Notes under the pieces: model-generated
What the model saw: the letters and a program-made list of their open reading frames with translations, nothing else
Told to the model about the DNA's origin: nothing
Databases searched by the model: none
Translations under genes and position numbers: made by a program
DNA from: Dyella ginsengisoli LA-4
GTDB taxonomy: Bacteria > Pseudomonadota > Gammaproteobacteria > Xanthomonadales > Rhodanobacteraceae
Assembly (NCBI RefSeq): GCF_000334915.1
Contig: NZ_AMSF01000055.1
Span: forward strand, 62,001 to 126,000
Length of the DNA: 64,000 nucleotides
Direction: 5' to 3'
In this document: positions 1-8,981 of the stretch, one piece after another
Position numbering within the stretch: the stretch's first letter is position 1
Layout: each line of letters starts with the position of its first letter

Positions 1-616
1 AGACGCCGTAGAACATCGCGGAATTGCGCGCAGCAACGTGCACCGGCAGCACCGGCGCCCGGCTGCGGAGGGCCAGCCGGGCGAAGCCATCCGACCAGCG
101 GCCATCCCTGAGACCGTCCGCACGCAGACGGGACACCTCACCGGCCGGGAAGACGATCAGCGCCTCGCCGTTGTCCAGTGCGCGATAGATGTCGCGGAGC
201 TTCGAAGCCGCCCCCTTGCCGAACACGTCCACCGGCAACAGCAACGGACGCAACGGCTCGACCAGGGTGAGCCAGTCGTTGCCCAGGATCTTCACGTCGG
301 GGCGCACCGAGCCGACCAGGTCCAGCAGGGCCAGCGCATCCACGATCCCCAGCGGATGGTTGGCAGCCACCACCAGAGGGCCATCCACCGGAATGTTTTC
401 GCGGCCGTCCGGGTTGACCCGGTAGCTGGCGCCCAGAACCCCGAGGGCACGGCTGACGAAAGGCAGTCCCTCGACGCCGCCAGAGGCGATCAGGGCACGA
501 TTGAAGCCGGCCTCGTCTGCCAGCCGTCCCAGCATGCCCGCAACAGGACGGCGCAGGCGGGGATGCTGGGCGAGCCAGGGCAAGCGTTCGGTAAGGCTCT
601 TGTCGATGCTGAGCAT
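1..616 (-). CDS. Lysophospholipid acyltransferase family protein (PlsC-like), 3' end outside window
   Basis: The gene runs off the left edge; about 205 codons are visible. It carries the PlsC/LPLAT hallmarks: NHPLGIVDA (H87 and D92 form the HX4D acyl-transfer motif) and VFPAGE near residues 155-160, matching the FPEG-like substrate motif. Family members move an acyl chain from acyl-ACP or acyl-CoA to a lysolipid at the inner membrane; some are annotated as hemolysin-like or OlsA-like, so the exact substrate is not decided here. Two in-frame ATGs lie at 622 and 616. AAGGAG (628-623) directly abuts the first and sits 6 nt before the second, so I chose 616. About 100 bp without a gene separate it from the marC-like gene. 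Confidence 0.8.
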   Translation of the reverse strand, partial: MLSIDKSLTERLPWLAQHPRLRRPVAGMLGRLADEAGFNRALIASGGVEGLPFVSRALGVLGASYRVNPDGRENIPVDGPLVVAANHPLGIVDALALLDLVGSVRPDVKILGNDWLTLVEPLRPLLLPVDVFGKGAASKLRDIYRALDNGEALIVFPAGEVSRLRADGLRDGRWSDGFARLALRSRAPVLPVHVAARNSAMFYGV

Positions 617-713
617 GACCATCTCCTTGGACTGCCTACATGCTGGCGTCCAATTATGACAGCCGCTCGAAACCCGCAAATGTCTGCGGCGGCCCGCCGC
701 AGACTGGAACGGT

Positions 714-1325
714 TCAGACAGTCAGGTGCAGGTAGGCCGCCACGCCGCCCAGGAACATCTGCACCGACAGGGCGATCAGCAGCATGCCCATCACGCGCTC
801 CAGCGCGGTCAGCACGCTCTCGCCCAGCCAGCGGAACAGGTAGGTGGAGCTGAGCAGGATCGCCGAGGTCGCAAGCCAGGCCAGCACCAGCGCGGTCGCC
901 CAGTCGGCAGTGCGGCCCGGCTGGGTGTTGGTCAGCAGCAGCAGCGCGGCCATCGCCGATGGCCCGGCCACGCCAGGGATCGCCATCGGCACGATGAACG
1001 GCTCGGCCTGCCCAGGCTTGCCGAAGATGCCGCCGCCATCGGCCGGCGGGAACACCATCCGGATGCCGATCAGGAACAACACGATGCCGCCGGCGATGCT
1101 GATCGATTCCTGCCTGAGCTGCAGCGCCTTGAGGATCAGCTGGCCGCCGACCAGGAAGCCCAGCAGCACACCCAGCGCGATCAGCAGCTCGCGCACCATC
1201 ACGATGCGGCGTCGGCGCGGCGGCACATCCTTGAGCAGGCTCAGGAAGAACGGGATGTTGCCCAGCGGATCCATGATCAGGAACAGCAGGATTCCCGCCG
1301 ACAACGTGGTCATCTGCGTTTCCAT
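714..1325 (-). CDS. MarC family integral membrane protein
   Basis: A 203-residue protein, nearly all hydrophobic, with about six predicted membrane segments. The opening region TLSAGILLFLIMDPLGNIPFF is typical of the MarC/NAAT (UPF0056) family, which includes E. coli YchE and YhgN. The transport role is unproven: MarC was first linked to multiple antibiotic resistance and later shown not to be responsible. The reading frame stays open upstream to 1379, but the ATG at 1325 has GAGG eight bases ahead and gives the usual family N-terminus. It is followed by a short gap and the acyltransferase gene on the same strand. Confidence 0.85.
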   Translation of the reverse strand: METQMTTLSAGILLFLIMDPLGNIPFFLSLLKDVPPRRRRIVMVRELLIALGVLLGFLVGGQLILKALQLRQESISIAGGIVLFLIGIRMVFPPADGGGIFGKPGQAEPFIVPMAIPGVAGPSAMAALLLLTNTQPGRTADWATALVLAWLATSAILLSSTYLFRWLGESVLTALERVMGMLLIALSVQMFLGGVAAYLHLTV

Positions 1326-1375
1326 CGAATCAACCTCGGTAATGCGTGGTGCCCGGCGCCTCGGCCGGACATGAA

Positions 1376-2140
1376 TCAATGCCTGCGAAGATCGAGCACG
1401 GCACCGCGCGCGGCAACGCCGCCGGGGCCAAGCAGATGGACGATGGCCGCTGCGGTGGCGTCCGGCGGCGGCTGCTTGAGCGTGTCCTCGCCGAAGTACG
1501 CCTCGCGGCGCAGCGCCGTACGCATCGGCGCCGGCAGCACCGCCTGCACCCGGAACCCACCCCGATCGTGCTCTTCGTGAAGAATCGCCGCCAAGCGCTC
1601 CAGCGCCGCCTTGGATGCGCCATAGGCGCCCCAGTGAGCGCGCGACACCAGTTCCGGATCGTCCAGCACGAACACCACCGCGCTGTCATCCGCCCGCTTG
1701 AGCAGCGGCAGGCAGGCCTGGGTGATCGCGAACGGCGCAGACACGTTGACGTGCATCGCGCGAAGGAAGTGGTCGGGCTTGTGCATCGCCAGCGGCGTCA
1801 ACCCGGTGAAGCTGACCGCGGCATGCACGATGCCATCGAGTCGCCCGAGATCACGCTCCACCGCATCGGCAAGCGCTTCGTAATCGACCGGAGTCGCGAC
1901 CTCCAGATCGACCGGATGGATCACCGGCTCCGGCAGCCCGGCCCGCACCATCTCGTCATAGAGCTGTTCGAGCTGGCGCTTGCGACGACCGGCGAGAATC
2001 ACCGTGGCACCTGCGCGCGCAGCGGCCTTGGCGACCGCCGAACCGAGACCACCATAGGCTCCGGTCACCAGCACGACCTTTCCGGCGAGCAACCCTGCCG
2101 GCGCTTCGTCGACCGGCAGTCGGACCAGCGGCAGGGCCAT
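1376..2140 (-). CDS. SDR family oxidoreductase, YciK-like, without the usual catalytic serine
   Basis: A 254-residue short-chain dehydrogenase/reductase. The Rossmann nucleotide-binding loop TGAYGGLG lies at residues 26-33 and the YxxxK pair is Y173/K177 in WGAYGASK. The sequence resembles the YciK group, whose substrate is unknown. The serine expected 13 residues before the tyrosine is replaced by aspartate (D160, in VLDDPE), so catalysis may differ or be lost. The start overlaps the grxD stop by one base (TGATG), implying co-translation with the glutaredoxin. SDR membership is secure; the substrate is not known. Confidence 0.85.
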   Translation of the reverse strand: MALPLVRLPVDEAPAGLLAGKVVLVTGAYGGLGSAVAKAAARAGATVILAGRRKRQLEQLYDEMVRAGLPEPVIHPVDLEVATPVDYEALADAVERDLGRLDGIVHAAVSFTGLTPLAMHKPDHFLRAMHVNVSAPFAITQACLPLLKRADDSAVVFVLDDPELVSRAHWGAYGASKAALERLAAILHEEHDRGGFRVQAVLPAPMRTALRREAYFGEDTLKQPPPDATAAAIVHLLGPGGVAARGAVLDLRRH

Positions 2141-2463
2141 CAGTGCACGACTCCGGCCACGTCGTGGGCCATGCGCTCAAGTTCGCCGGCCACATGCAGA
2201 TCCTCGATGATGTCGCAGCCACCGATCAGCTCGCCCTGGATGTAGAGCTGCGGGAAGGTCGGCCAGTTGGCGTAATGCGGCAGCGCGGCACGCACCTCCG
2301 GATCGGCCAGCACGTTGACGGGATGAAACCTGGCCCCGGCGGCCTGCAGCGCCTGCACCGCGCGACTTGAAAATCCACACATGGGGAACTGCGGCGTGCC
2401 CTTCATGAAGAGCACCATGGGGTGCTCGGCGAGCACCGCCTTGATTCGTTCGTTAACGTCCAT
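2140..2463 (-). CDS. grxD: Monothiol glutaredoxin Grx4/GrxD
   Basis: A 107-residue CGFS-type monothiol glutaredoxin. It contains the CGFS active site, the TFPQLY cis-proline segment and the GGCDI glutathione-binding motif. Family members carry [2Fe-2S] clusters, often with BolA, and deliver or sense iron-sulfur status in the cytoplasm. The start at 2463 (MDVNERIK) matches the E. coli GrxD N-terminus; the frame stays open to 2481, giving a six-residue extension that I consider less likely. It is divergent from sodB, a sensible pairing of iron and oxidative-stress genes, and overlaps the downstream SDR gene by one base. Confidence 0.93.
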   Translation of the reverse strand: MDVNERIKAVLAEHPMVLFMKGTPQFPMCGFSSRAVQALQAAGARFHPVNVLADPEVRAALPHYANWPTFPQLYIQGELIGGCDIIEDLHVAGELERMAHDVAGVVH

Positions 2464-2585
2464 AGCTCTGGATTTCATCACTACAATGCAGGCAAGCCGC
2501 TAGTGTATCAGCCGCTTCCCCGGCCACGCTCGGGGGCGGCTACTCCCTTTTCCCCTTTTCCAGCCAACGTCAAGGAGCCATCGCC

Positions 2586-3164
2586 ATGGCGATCGAACTA
2601 CCCGCCCTGCCCTACGAAAAGAACGCCCTCGAGCCGCATATCTCGGCCGAGACGCTGGAGTACCACTACGGCAAGCATCACCAGGCCTACGTCACCAACC
2701 TCAACAACCTGATCAAGGGCACCGAGTTCGAAGGCGCAGCACTCGAGGACATCGTCAAAAAGTCCTCCGGCGGCACCTTCAACAACGCCGCCCAGGTGTG
2801 GAACCACACCTTCTACTGGAACTCGATGAAGCCCAATGGCGGCGGCGAGCCGACCGGCAAGCTGGCCGACGCGATCGCCAAGGCGTTCGGCTCGTTCGAG
2901 AAGTTCAAGGAGGAATTCTCCAAGTCCGCGGCCGGCAACTTCGGCTCGGGCTGGACCTGGCTGGTGCAGCGCCCGGACGGTTCGCTCGGCATCGTCAACA
3001 CCTCCAACGCCGCCACGCCGATCACCGGCAGCGACAAGCCGCTGTTCACCATGGACGTGTGGGAGCATGCCTACTACGTCGACTACCGCAACGCCCGCCC
3101 GAAGTACATCGAGGCGTTCTGGAACCTGGTGAACTGGGACTTCGCGGCCAAGAACCTGGCCTGA
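2586..3164 (+). CDS. sodB: Superoxide dismutase, iron type
   Basis: A 192-residue Fe/Mn superoxide dismutase, almost the length of E. coli SodB (193). It converts superoxide to hydrogen peroxide and oxygen in the cytoplasm. Metal ligands are recognisable: the N-terminal histidine in HYGKHHQAY, the histidine of WNHTFYW, and the Asp and His of [18 protein letters not shown] and the Gly/Gln context favour the iron enzyme over the manganese one. The ATG at 2586 has AAGGAG ten bases upstream. A strong bidirectional terminator follows and separates it from convergent purK. Confidence 0.96.
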   Translation: MAIELPALPYEKNALEPHISAETLEYHYGKHHQAYVTNLNNLIKGTEFEGAALEDIVKKSSGGTFNNAAQVWNHTFYWNSMKPNGGGEPTGKLADAIAKAFGSFEKFKEEFSKSAAGNFGSGWTWLVQRPDGSLGIVNTSNAATPITGSDKPLFTMDVWEHAYYVDYRNARPKYIEAFWNLVNWDFAAKNLA

Positions 3165-3186
3165 TCCCGATCCAGCGTTCGACCAA

Positions 3187-3219
3187 GAAAAGCGGAGCCG
3201 GCGACGGCTCCGCTTTTTT
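3187..3219. terminator. Rho-independent terminator between sodB and purK
   Basis: A perfect stem AGCGGAGCC / GGCTCCGCT with a six-base loop, flanked by A-rich DNA on the left and TTTTTT on the right. It can therefore end sodB transcription rightward and purEK transcription leftward. Confidence 0.9.
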
Positions 3220-3249
3220 CATGCCTGACGTGCGCCAGGCCCGCCAGCC

Positions 3250-4407
3250 TCAGTCGCCGAACGCCCTGCGCACGCCGGCCACGGGGGACTCCCAGCCGAT
3301 CACCCGGGCCAGCGCCTCGGACCGCTCGAGCAAGGTTGCGGCATCCGGCGCGCACAGCGTGGCGTGGCCCACCTTGCGGCCCGGGCGTGCCTGCTTGCCG
3401 TAGTCGTGCCAGTGGCCGTCGATGGTGCGCAGCACCGACGCCGGGTCGGGCAGCTCGCCGATCCAGTTGAACATCAGCGAGGCACCGCGGGCGCCCGTAT
3501 CGCCCAGCGGCAACCCGAGCACGGCCCGCACATGGTTCTCGAACTGGCTGGCGTGCGCTCCCTCGATCGTCCAATGCCCCGAGTTGTGCACCCGTGGCGC
3601 CATCTCGTTACCCAGCAGATCGCCGTCCTTCACGAACAACTCCAGCGCGAACACGCCGACATAGTCCAACCGCTCGGCCAGCTTTCGCGCCAATGCGGTG
3701 GCACGCGGCTGCAGCGCCTCGATGTCCGGCGCCGGCGCAAGGCTGAGGCTGAGTACGCCGTCGGTATGCCAGTTGCGCGTCAGCGGCCAGGTACGGAATT
3801 CGCCATTGCGACCACGCACGGCAATCACCGACAACTCGCGCTCGAACGGGACGAAGGCCTCGAGAATCAGGCCATGGATTGCCGCCTGGGCGCCAAGCGC
3901 CTCCCAGGCGGCATCGGCATCGGCGTCCGAGCGCAGGCGGAATTGGCCCTTGCCGTCGTAGCCCAGACGCCGTGTCTTGAGAATCGCCGGGGCGCCGGTG
4001 ACGGCAAGCGCGCGATCCAGGTCATCGCGGGTATCCACGGCAACGAACTCGGGTGTGGCCAGACCGCACTCGCGGAAAAGGGTCTTCTCGGTCAGTCGAT
4101 CCTGCGCCACCGCCAGCGCCCCCGGATTCGGGTAAACCGCCACCCGCCCGGCCAGCCACTCGGCGGTACTCGCCGGCACGTTCTCGAAATCGAAGGTCAC
4201 CGCGTCGACCCGGCTGGCGAAGTCCGCCAGCGCCTCGCGGTCGGACCAGTCGGCCGCGATCAGCGGCGCCACCTGGCCGGCGCAGGCCTCGGCGGAGGTG
4301 TCGACCACCAGCGTCTTGATGCCCAGTGGAGCAGCGGCGAGCGTAAGCATCCGCGCCAACTGGCCACCCCCAAGGATGCCGAGCACCGGCTGTCGACGGT
4401 CGCTCAT
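3250..4407 (-). CDS. purK: N5-carboxyaminoimidazole ribonucleotide synthase
   Basis: A 385-residue ATP-grasp enzyme that converts AIR, ATP and bicarbonate to N5-CAIR in de novo purine synthesis. The N-terminus [12 protein letters not shown] is the family signature; later come [12 protein letters not shown] (ATP-grasp loop) and [17 protein letters not shown], the conserved catalytic and product-binding block. The start codon overlaps the purE stop by four bases (ATGA), so purE and purK form one translationally coupled operon. The gene ends just before the sodB/purK terminator. Confidence 0.97.
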   Translation of the reverse strand: MSDRRQPVLGILGGGQLARMLTLAAAPLGIKTLVVDTSAEACAGQVAPLIAADWSDREALADFASRVDAVTFDFENVPASTAEWLAGRVAVYPNPGALAVAQDRLTEKTLFRECGLATPEFVAVDTRDDLDRALAVTGAPAILKTRRLGYDGKGQFRLRSDADADAAWEALGAQAAIHGLILEAFVPFERELSVIAVRGRNGEFRTWPLTRNWHTDGVLSLSLAPAPDIEALQPRATALARKLAERLDYVGVFALELFVKDGDLLGNEMAPRVHNSGHWTIEGAHASQFENHVRAVLGLPLGDTGARGASLMFNWIGELPDPASVLRTIDGHWHDYGKQARPGRKVGHATLCAPDAATLLERSEALARVIGWESPVAGVRRAFGD

Positions 4408-4907
4408 GCGCGTGGATCCGGGTGGTTCAGCACCTGGCGGGTCTGGTTGTCGCGGAACGCCTCGAGCGCCCGGGCCAGCTCGGGATCATGGAGCGCCAGC
4501 ACGGCCGCCGCCAGCAGCGCGGCATTCACCGCACCGGCCCGACCGATCGCCAGGGTCCCGACCGGGATGCCCGCCGGCATCTGCGCGATCGACAGCAGGG
4601 AGTCCATCCCGTTGAGTGCCTTGGACTGCACCGGCACGCCGAACACCGGAAGCCGGGTCTTGGCCGCCAGCATGCCCGGCAGGTGGGCGGCGCCGCCGGC
4701 ACCGGCGATGATCACCTGGATCCCGCGCCCCATCGCCTCGTCGGCATAGCGGAACAGCAGATCCGGAGTGCGGTGGGCAGAAACCACCTGGACCTCGTGG
4801 GGCACGCCCAACTGGGTCAGGTAGTCGGCGGCGTGCTGCATGGTTTCCCAGTCGGACCGGGATCCCATGACCACGCCCACCCGCGGCGGCACGGCGGTAA
4901 TCGTCAT
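4404..4907 (-). CDS. purE: N5-carboxyaminoimidazole ribonucleotide mutase
   Basis: PurE class I mutase, about 167 residues, which converts N5-CAIR to CAIR after PurK. The glycine-rich start [13 protein letters not shown], the SAHRTPD segment and [11 protein letters not shown] are the canonical substrate-binding motifs. An upstream in-frame ATG exists at 4922, but a -10-like TACAAT on this strand (4936-4931 when read leftward) would place the transcript start near 4924, so 4907 is favoured. It overlaps purK by four bases. Confidence 0.96.
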   Translation of the reverse strand: MTITAVPPRVGVVMGSRSDWETMQHAADYLTQLGVPHEVQVVSAHRTPDLLFRYADEAMGRGIQVIIAGAGGAAHLPGMLAAKTRLPVFGVPVQSKALNGMDSLLSIAQMPAGIPVGTLAIGRAGAVNAALLAAAVLALHDPELARALEAFRDNQTRQVLNHPDPRA

Positions 4908-4967
4908 GGCTGGGCCATCCAAAAACCGCTATTGTAAAAGCTTTCCCGCTGCCCTACATCCCGCCCC

Positions 4968-5237
4968 ATGGACAAGCGCCTGCTCGACATCCTGTGCTGC
5001 CCGGTCAGCAAGACTCCCGTCAGACCGGCCACCCGGAACGAGCTGGACAGCATCAATCGCACGGTCGCCGCCGGGGAGCTGGTGACGGTCGCGGGAGCGC
5101 CGGTCAAGGCAAAAGTGGCCGAGGCCCTGATCACTGTCGATCGCAAGGTGCTGTATCGGGTCGATGACGGGATCCCGGTCATGCTGCCCGAGGAGGGCAT
5201 CGGCACCCTGCAGATCGCCGATTTCCCTCACGCGTAA
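4968..5237 (+). CDS. Trm112-like small protein with degenerate zinc site
   Basis: An 89-residue Trm112/YcaR-family protein: MDKRLLDILCCPVSK at the start and VLYRVDDGIPVMLPEE near the end are family signatures. In eukaryotes and archaea Trm112 activates methyltransferases; the bacterial role is less clear. The usual CPxC knuckle reads C11-P-V-S14, so one zinc ligand is missing and no other cysteine replaces it. It lies between divergent purE and the DUF1631 gene with no operon partner. Confidence 0.85.
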   Translation: MDKRLLDILCCPVSKTPVRPATRNELDSINRTVAAGELVTVAGAPVKAKVAEALITVDRKVLYRVDDGIPVMLPEEGIGTLQIADFPHA

Positions 5238-5351
5238 TCGGAAAACTGCGGGCTGACACATGGTTTGGGGCTGCTTTTCGGCTTATCGTGAGATGGCTTG
5301 CGCCCATGGCGGGCGCGACTGTCCAGGCGGCCAACGCCCCAGGGGGCGGCG

Positions 5352-7619
5352 ATGAAAGACGCGATCGAACCGAGCAGGATCGTCAACCTGAACCAGCACC
5401 CCAACGCGCCGGAGCGCGGTGGTGATCTGCTGCATGCGGTACGGGACACGTCCAGTCGTCGGCTGCAGCAACTTCTCGGCAACATGTTCGAGCACGTCGA
5501 CGATGCGCTGTTTGACCTCGCCGAGAAGGCTGAGAACAACGCCGCCCAGATGCACTATTTCGACGGCATGCGGGAAGTGCGCAAGCGTCGCCCGGCGGTG
5601 GAGCGCAGCTACCTCGCCCAGTTCAGCCGGGAGCTGACCGACTTCGCCGCGCAGCGCCGCAAGGCTCCGGTCGAGGCCGAAACGATCGGTGCGGTAGAGC
5701 TCACCCTGGTGGCCGAGAACGAGCTGGAGGAATCGCTCGCCATCACCAGCATGATCAGCAAGAACGAGTCCCGCCTGGCGCGCGACCTGTTCGCGGTGAA
5801 CCAGCGGCTGGCCGTCATCTGCGGCGGCATTCAGGTCTCCGAGGCCAACAGCCCGGTAGGACCGGCCGTGTTGACCCAGGCGTTCCGTCAGGCGATGCGC
5901 GAGTTGCAGGCGGACATGCGCGTCAAGCTGATCATCTACAAGCTGTTCGACCGTTACGTCCTGTCCGGCATGGAAGAGCTCTACGGCGAACTGAACGACC
6001 TCCTGGCCAAGGCCGGGGTGCTCCCCAACCTCAGGCACGAGCATGCACGCAGCACTGCCGCCCGCACGACCAGCGCGCCCCGGGCGCAAGCGGCCGGCGA
6101 GGATAACGCAGGGTCTGCGGGCACGGTCACCGACGAGGCCGGCAACATCCTCACCACCCTCCAGGCCCTGTTTACGGCGCGTCGTGGTCATGCCGCCGGC
6201 TCGTCGTCCGTCACACTGGGCCCGCAGTCGATTCCCACGGCCAACGAGCTGCTCGGCGCACTGAGCGTGCTGCAGGGCCAGATCGTCAGCCACGGCCTGC
6301 CCGCCGTCGGCGAAAGTGGCGTCGGCGACGTTTCCGCCGAGGTCGCTCACCTGAAGGATCATCTGCTCAACCAGATCGGGGCCCTGCGAGGCGAACGACC
6401 CAGTCACGTGTCCTCCATCGACGAGGACACCATCGACCTGGTGGGCATGCTGTTCGAGTTCATCCTCGAGGACCGGAATCTGCCACCGCAGATGCAGGTG
6501 CTGCTTGCGCGCCTGCAGATCCCCTACCTCAAGGCCGCGATCCTCGACCGCAAGCTGTTCGCGCACCGCCAGCATCCCGCGCGCCGTCTGCTCGACGGCC
6601 TCGCCGAAGCGGCCAAGGGCTGGTCGGAGGAGTCCGACAAGGACCGCCGCCTTTACGACAAGATCAAGTCCGTCGCCGAGCAACTGCTGAACGAGTTCGA
6701 CGACGACATGGGCATCTTCGACCGCCTGCTCGGCGAGCTGCAGGAGTTTCAGGATCTTGCGCGCAAGCGCGCTGAGCTGGCCGAACAGCGGGTGGCCGAG
6801 TCGACCCGCGGTCGCGAGAAGCTGGAGCAGGCGCGCCGGCGTGCCGCCCGGGAAATCCTCGATCGCATCGATGGCAAGCCATTGCCCCCCCTCATGCACG
6901 GTGTACTCGCACGCGCGTGGGCGAACTATCTGGTACTGATCCTGCTGCGGCAGGGCGACGACTCGCCCGAGTTCGCCGAGGCACTGCGCTTCGTCAACGA
7001 GCTGGTGGCGAGCACCCGGCTGCCGAAGGATGCCAACGGACGCGACACGCTGCGGCAGATGTTGCCCAACATCGAACGGGCGCTGCGCAAGGGACTGACC
7101 AACGTTGCCTTCCAGGAACACGACGTCGAGCGCCTGCTCGATCAGTTGCACTCCCACTACGCCGGGCAGCTGGGCGAATCTTCCGAAACGGCCCCCCGGG
7201 AGGTCGTGGCACCGGCGATACCGGAAAGCATCCAGTCGCTGGTGGAGAATGTCCCGGATACGGCACCGCTGGCGCCGGAGGATACCGCTGAGCAGCTGGA
7301 GATCCTGCCACCGGAGGTGCGTGCGCAGCTCGAGCAGGTACAGGCGATGAAGCCCGGAACCTGGCTGCAGTTCGAGCCTGCGGAAGGCGCGCCGGAGCGG
7401 GCAAAGCTGTCGTGGATCAGCCCGATGAGCGGCCGCTACCTGTTCGTGAACCGCCGCGGACTGAAGGTTGGCGACTACTCACCACAGGAGCTCGCCGCGA
7501 TCATGGCCGAGGGCCGGGCCAGCGTCCTGGCGTCCAACGCCCTGTTCGACCGGGCGATGGATGCCATCGTCGGCAAGCTCAGCCAGCCAGCCCCAGCCAC
7601 GGCGACGGAGCAGGAATGA
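5352..7619 (+). CDS. DUF1631 domain-containing protein
   Basis: A 755-residue cytoplasmic protein of the DUF1631 family, common in Pseudomonas and Lysobacterales and sometimes mis-annotated as thymidine phosphorylase. It is mostly helical and charged, with coiled-coil-like stretches around residues 440-520 (many E, R and A) and no signal peptide or membrane segment. The C-terminal block after about residue 660 (GTWLQFEP to LKVGDYSPQELA) is the compact beta-rich part of the family. I chose the ATG at 5352, preceded by AGGGGG, over the open frame from 5298. Its stop overlaps the nadC start by four bases. No function is established. Confidence 0.85.
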   Translation: MKDAIEPSRIVNLNQHPNAPERGGDLLHAVRDTSSRRLQQLLGNMFEHVDDALFDLAEKAENNAAQMHYFDGMREVRKRRPAVERSYLAQFSRELTDFAAQRRKAPVEAETIGAVELTLVAENELEESLAITSMISKNESRLARDLFAVNQRLAVICGGIQVSEANSPVGPAVLTQAFRQAMRELQADMRVKLIIYKLFDRYVLSGMEELYGELNDLLAKAGVLPNLRHEHARSTAARTTSAPRAQAAGEDNAGSAGTVTDEAGNILTTLQALFTARRGHAAGSSSVTLGPQSIPTANELLGALSVLQGQIVSHGLPAVGESGVGDVSAEVAHLKDHLLNQIGALRGERPSHVSSIDEDTIDLVGMLFEFILEDRNLPPQMQVLLARLQIPYLKAAILDRKLFAHRQHPARRLLDGLAEAAKGWSEESDKDRRLYDKIKSVAEQLLNEFDDDMGIFDRLLGELQEFQDLARKRAELAEQRVAESTRGREKLEQARRRAAREILDRIDGKPLPPLMHGVLARAWANYLVLILLRQGDDSPEFAEALRFVNELVASTRLPKDANGRDTLRQMLPNIERALRKGLTNVAFQEHDVERLLDQLHSHYAGQLGESSETAPREVVAPAIPESIQSLVENVPDTAPLAPEDTAEQLEILPPEVRAQLEQVQAMKPGTWLQFEPAEGAPERAKLSWISPMSGRYLFVNRRGLKVGDYSPQELAAIMAEGRASVLASNALFDRAMDAIVGKLSQPAPATATEQE

Positions 7620-8473
7620 CCCAGGCGGGCCGCTTCTCCGCCCCCTCGCGGGAGCAGATCCTTTCCGATATCGAACGGGCATTTTCCGAGGACGTCGGCG
7701 GTGGCGACGCCACCGCCGAGCTGCTCCCGGCGGAGTCCACGGCCCGCGCCACGTTGACCTGCCGGGAGTCGGCCGTGCTCGCCGGAAGGCCCTGGTTCGA
7801 TGCCTGCTTCCGGGCGCACGACCCTCGCGTCTCGATCGAGTGGTTCTTCGACGACGGTGACGCCGTGCCCGCCGACGCCAGGCTCTGCGAGGTCTCAGGT
7901 CGTGCGCGGGCGCTGGTGACGGCAGAGCGCTCCGCCCTCAATTTCCTGCAGTTGCTCTCGGGCACCGCGACGACCACGGCCGCCTATGCGGCCGCGCTGG
8001 CCGGCACCGGCACCCGCCTGCTCGACACGCGCAAGACCGTGCCGGGCCTGCGGCTGGCGCAGAAATACGCCGTACGCTGCGGGGGCGGCGTCAACCATCG
8101 CATCGGCCTCTACGATGGCGTGTTGATCAAGGAAAACCACATCATTGCCGCAGGCGGCATAGCCGCCGCCGTCGCCGCTGCAAGGCGGCTGCATCCCGGC
8201 CTTCCGCTGGAGGTCGAGGCAGAGAACCTCGAAGAACTCGACCAGGCGCTGTCGGCCGGCGTCGACCGCGTGATGCTGGACAACTTCGACCTGGCCTCCA
8301 TGCGCCGGGCAGTCAATCTCGCTGGCGGTCGGATTCCGCTGGAAGTTTCGGGCAACGTGGAGCTCGCCACGATTCGGGAGATAGCCGCCACCGGGGTGGA
8401 CTTCATTTCGGTCGGCGCCCTGACCAAGCATGTGCGCGCCATCGACCTCTCGCTGAGACTGCATCTGGACTGA
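7616..8473 (+). CDS. nadC: Nicotinate-nucleotide pyrophosphorylase (carboxylating)
   Basis: A 285-residue quinolinate phosphoribosyltransferase, which makes nicotinate mononucleotide from quinolinate and PRPP in de novo NAD synthesis. Motifs seen: NFLQLLSGTAT, DTRKTVPGLR (substrate-binding R and K), GGGVNHRIGLYDGVLIKENHI, and EVSGNVEL plus DFISVGALTKH near the end. The start follows from the ATGA overlap with the DUF1631 gene. The length matches E. coli NadC (297). Confidence 0.97.
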   Translation: MTQAGRFSAPSREQILSDIERAFSEDVGGGDATAELLPAESTARATLTCRESAVLAGRPWFDACFRAHDPRVSIEWFFDDGDAVPADARLCEVSGRARALVTAERSALNFLQLLSGTATTTAAYAAALAGTGTRLLDTRKTVPGLRLAQKYAVRCGGGVNHRIGLYDGVLIKENHIIAAGGIAAAVAAARRLHPGLPLEVEAENLEELDQALSAGVDRVMLDNFDLASMRRAVNLAGGRIPLEVSGNVELATIREIAATGVDFISVGALTKHVRAIDLSLRLHLD

Positions 8474-8522
8474 GGCACCACCCCACCTTGCGAACCGGGT
8501 CGAGCGCACACACACTTCGGCC

Positions 8523-8963
8523 ATGGGGAATTTGCACGATCTCGCGCTGCTGTTGATCCTCGGTGCCGTGGTGGCCGCATGGATGGAGCTTGCCCGCGCC
8601 CGCGAGCTGGCCGTGGCGGCTGCACGGCGGCATTGCGAGCTGCAGGGCCTGCAGCTGCTGGACGAGACGGTCGGGCTGCGTTCGCTTCGACTGCGTACGA
8701 TCAGCGGCAGCCGTGGACTTGAACACGGCTATGCGTTCGAAGTCAGCATCGACGGCGACGACCGCGAGCCAGGCCGGATCTGGATGCAGGGCCGCCGCGT
8801 CACCGGACTGAGCCTGCCGACCGTCCACTGGCTGGCCGGAGTTCCCGGCAACGACAATGGGCTTCCGGGCATACCCCCTGCGGCACCACCACTGGACACC
8901 ACGGCGCAGCCGCGCACGAACAACGTCGTTCCGCTCCGGCGACGCATGCCGCGCGACGACTGA
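8523..8963 (+). CDS. DUF3301 domain-containing protein
   Basis: A 146-residue protein with one N-terminal membrane segment (LALLLILGAVVAAW) followed by RARELAVAAARRHC and a beta-rich domain containing LQLLDETVGLRSLRLR, typical of DUF3301. The C-terminal 40 residues are proline-rich and poorly conserved. It is probably inner-membrane anchored; the function is unknown. It lies 50 bp after nadC on the same strand and ends 18 bp before convergent sspB. Confidence 0.82.
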   Translation: MGNLHDLALLLILGAVVAAWMELARARELAVAAARRHCELQGLQLLDETVGLRSLRLRTISGSRGLEHGYAFEVSIDGDDREPGRIWMQGRRVTGLSLPTVHWLAGVPGNDNGLPGIPPAAPPLDTTAQPRTNNVVPLRRRMPRDD

Positions 8964-8981
8964 GCCGCCGAAGCCGGCGAG

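Noticed and set aside
38-853. 271-residue plus-strand frame at the left edge
   Set aside because: It is antisense to the partial PlsC-like acyltransferase, which has the HX4D motif and a ribosome site.
5283-7157. 624-residue minus-strand frame opposite the DUF1631 gene
   Set aside because: It is a shadow of the DUF1631 coding strand, which has a good start, coupling to nadC and family motifs.
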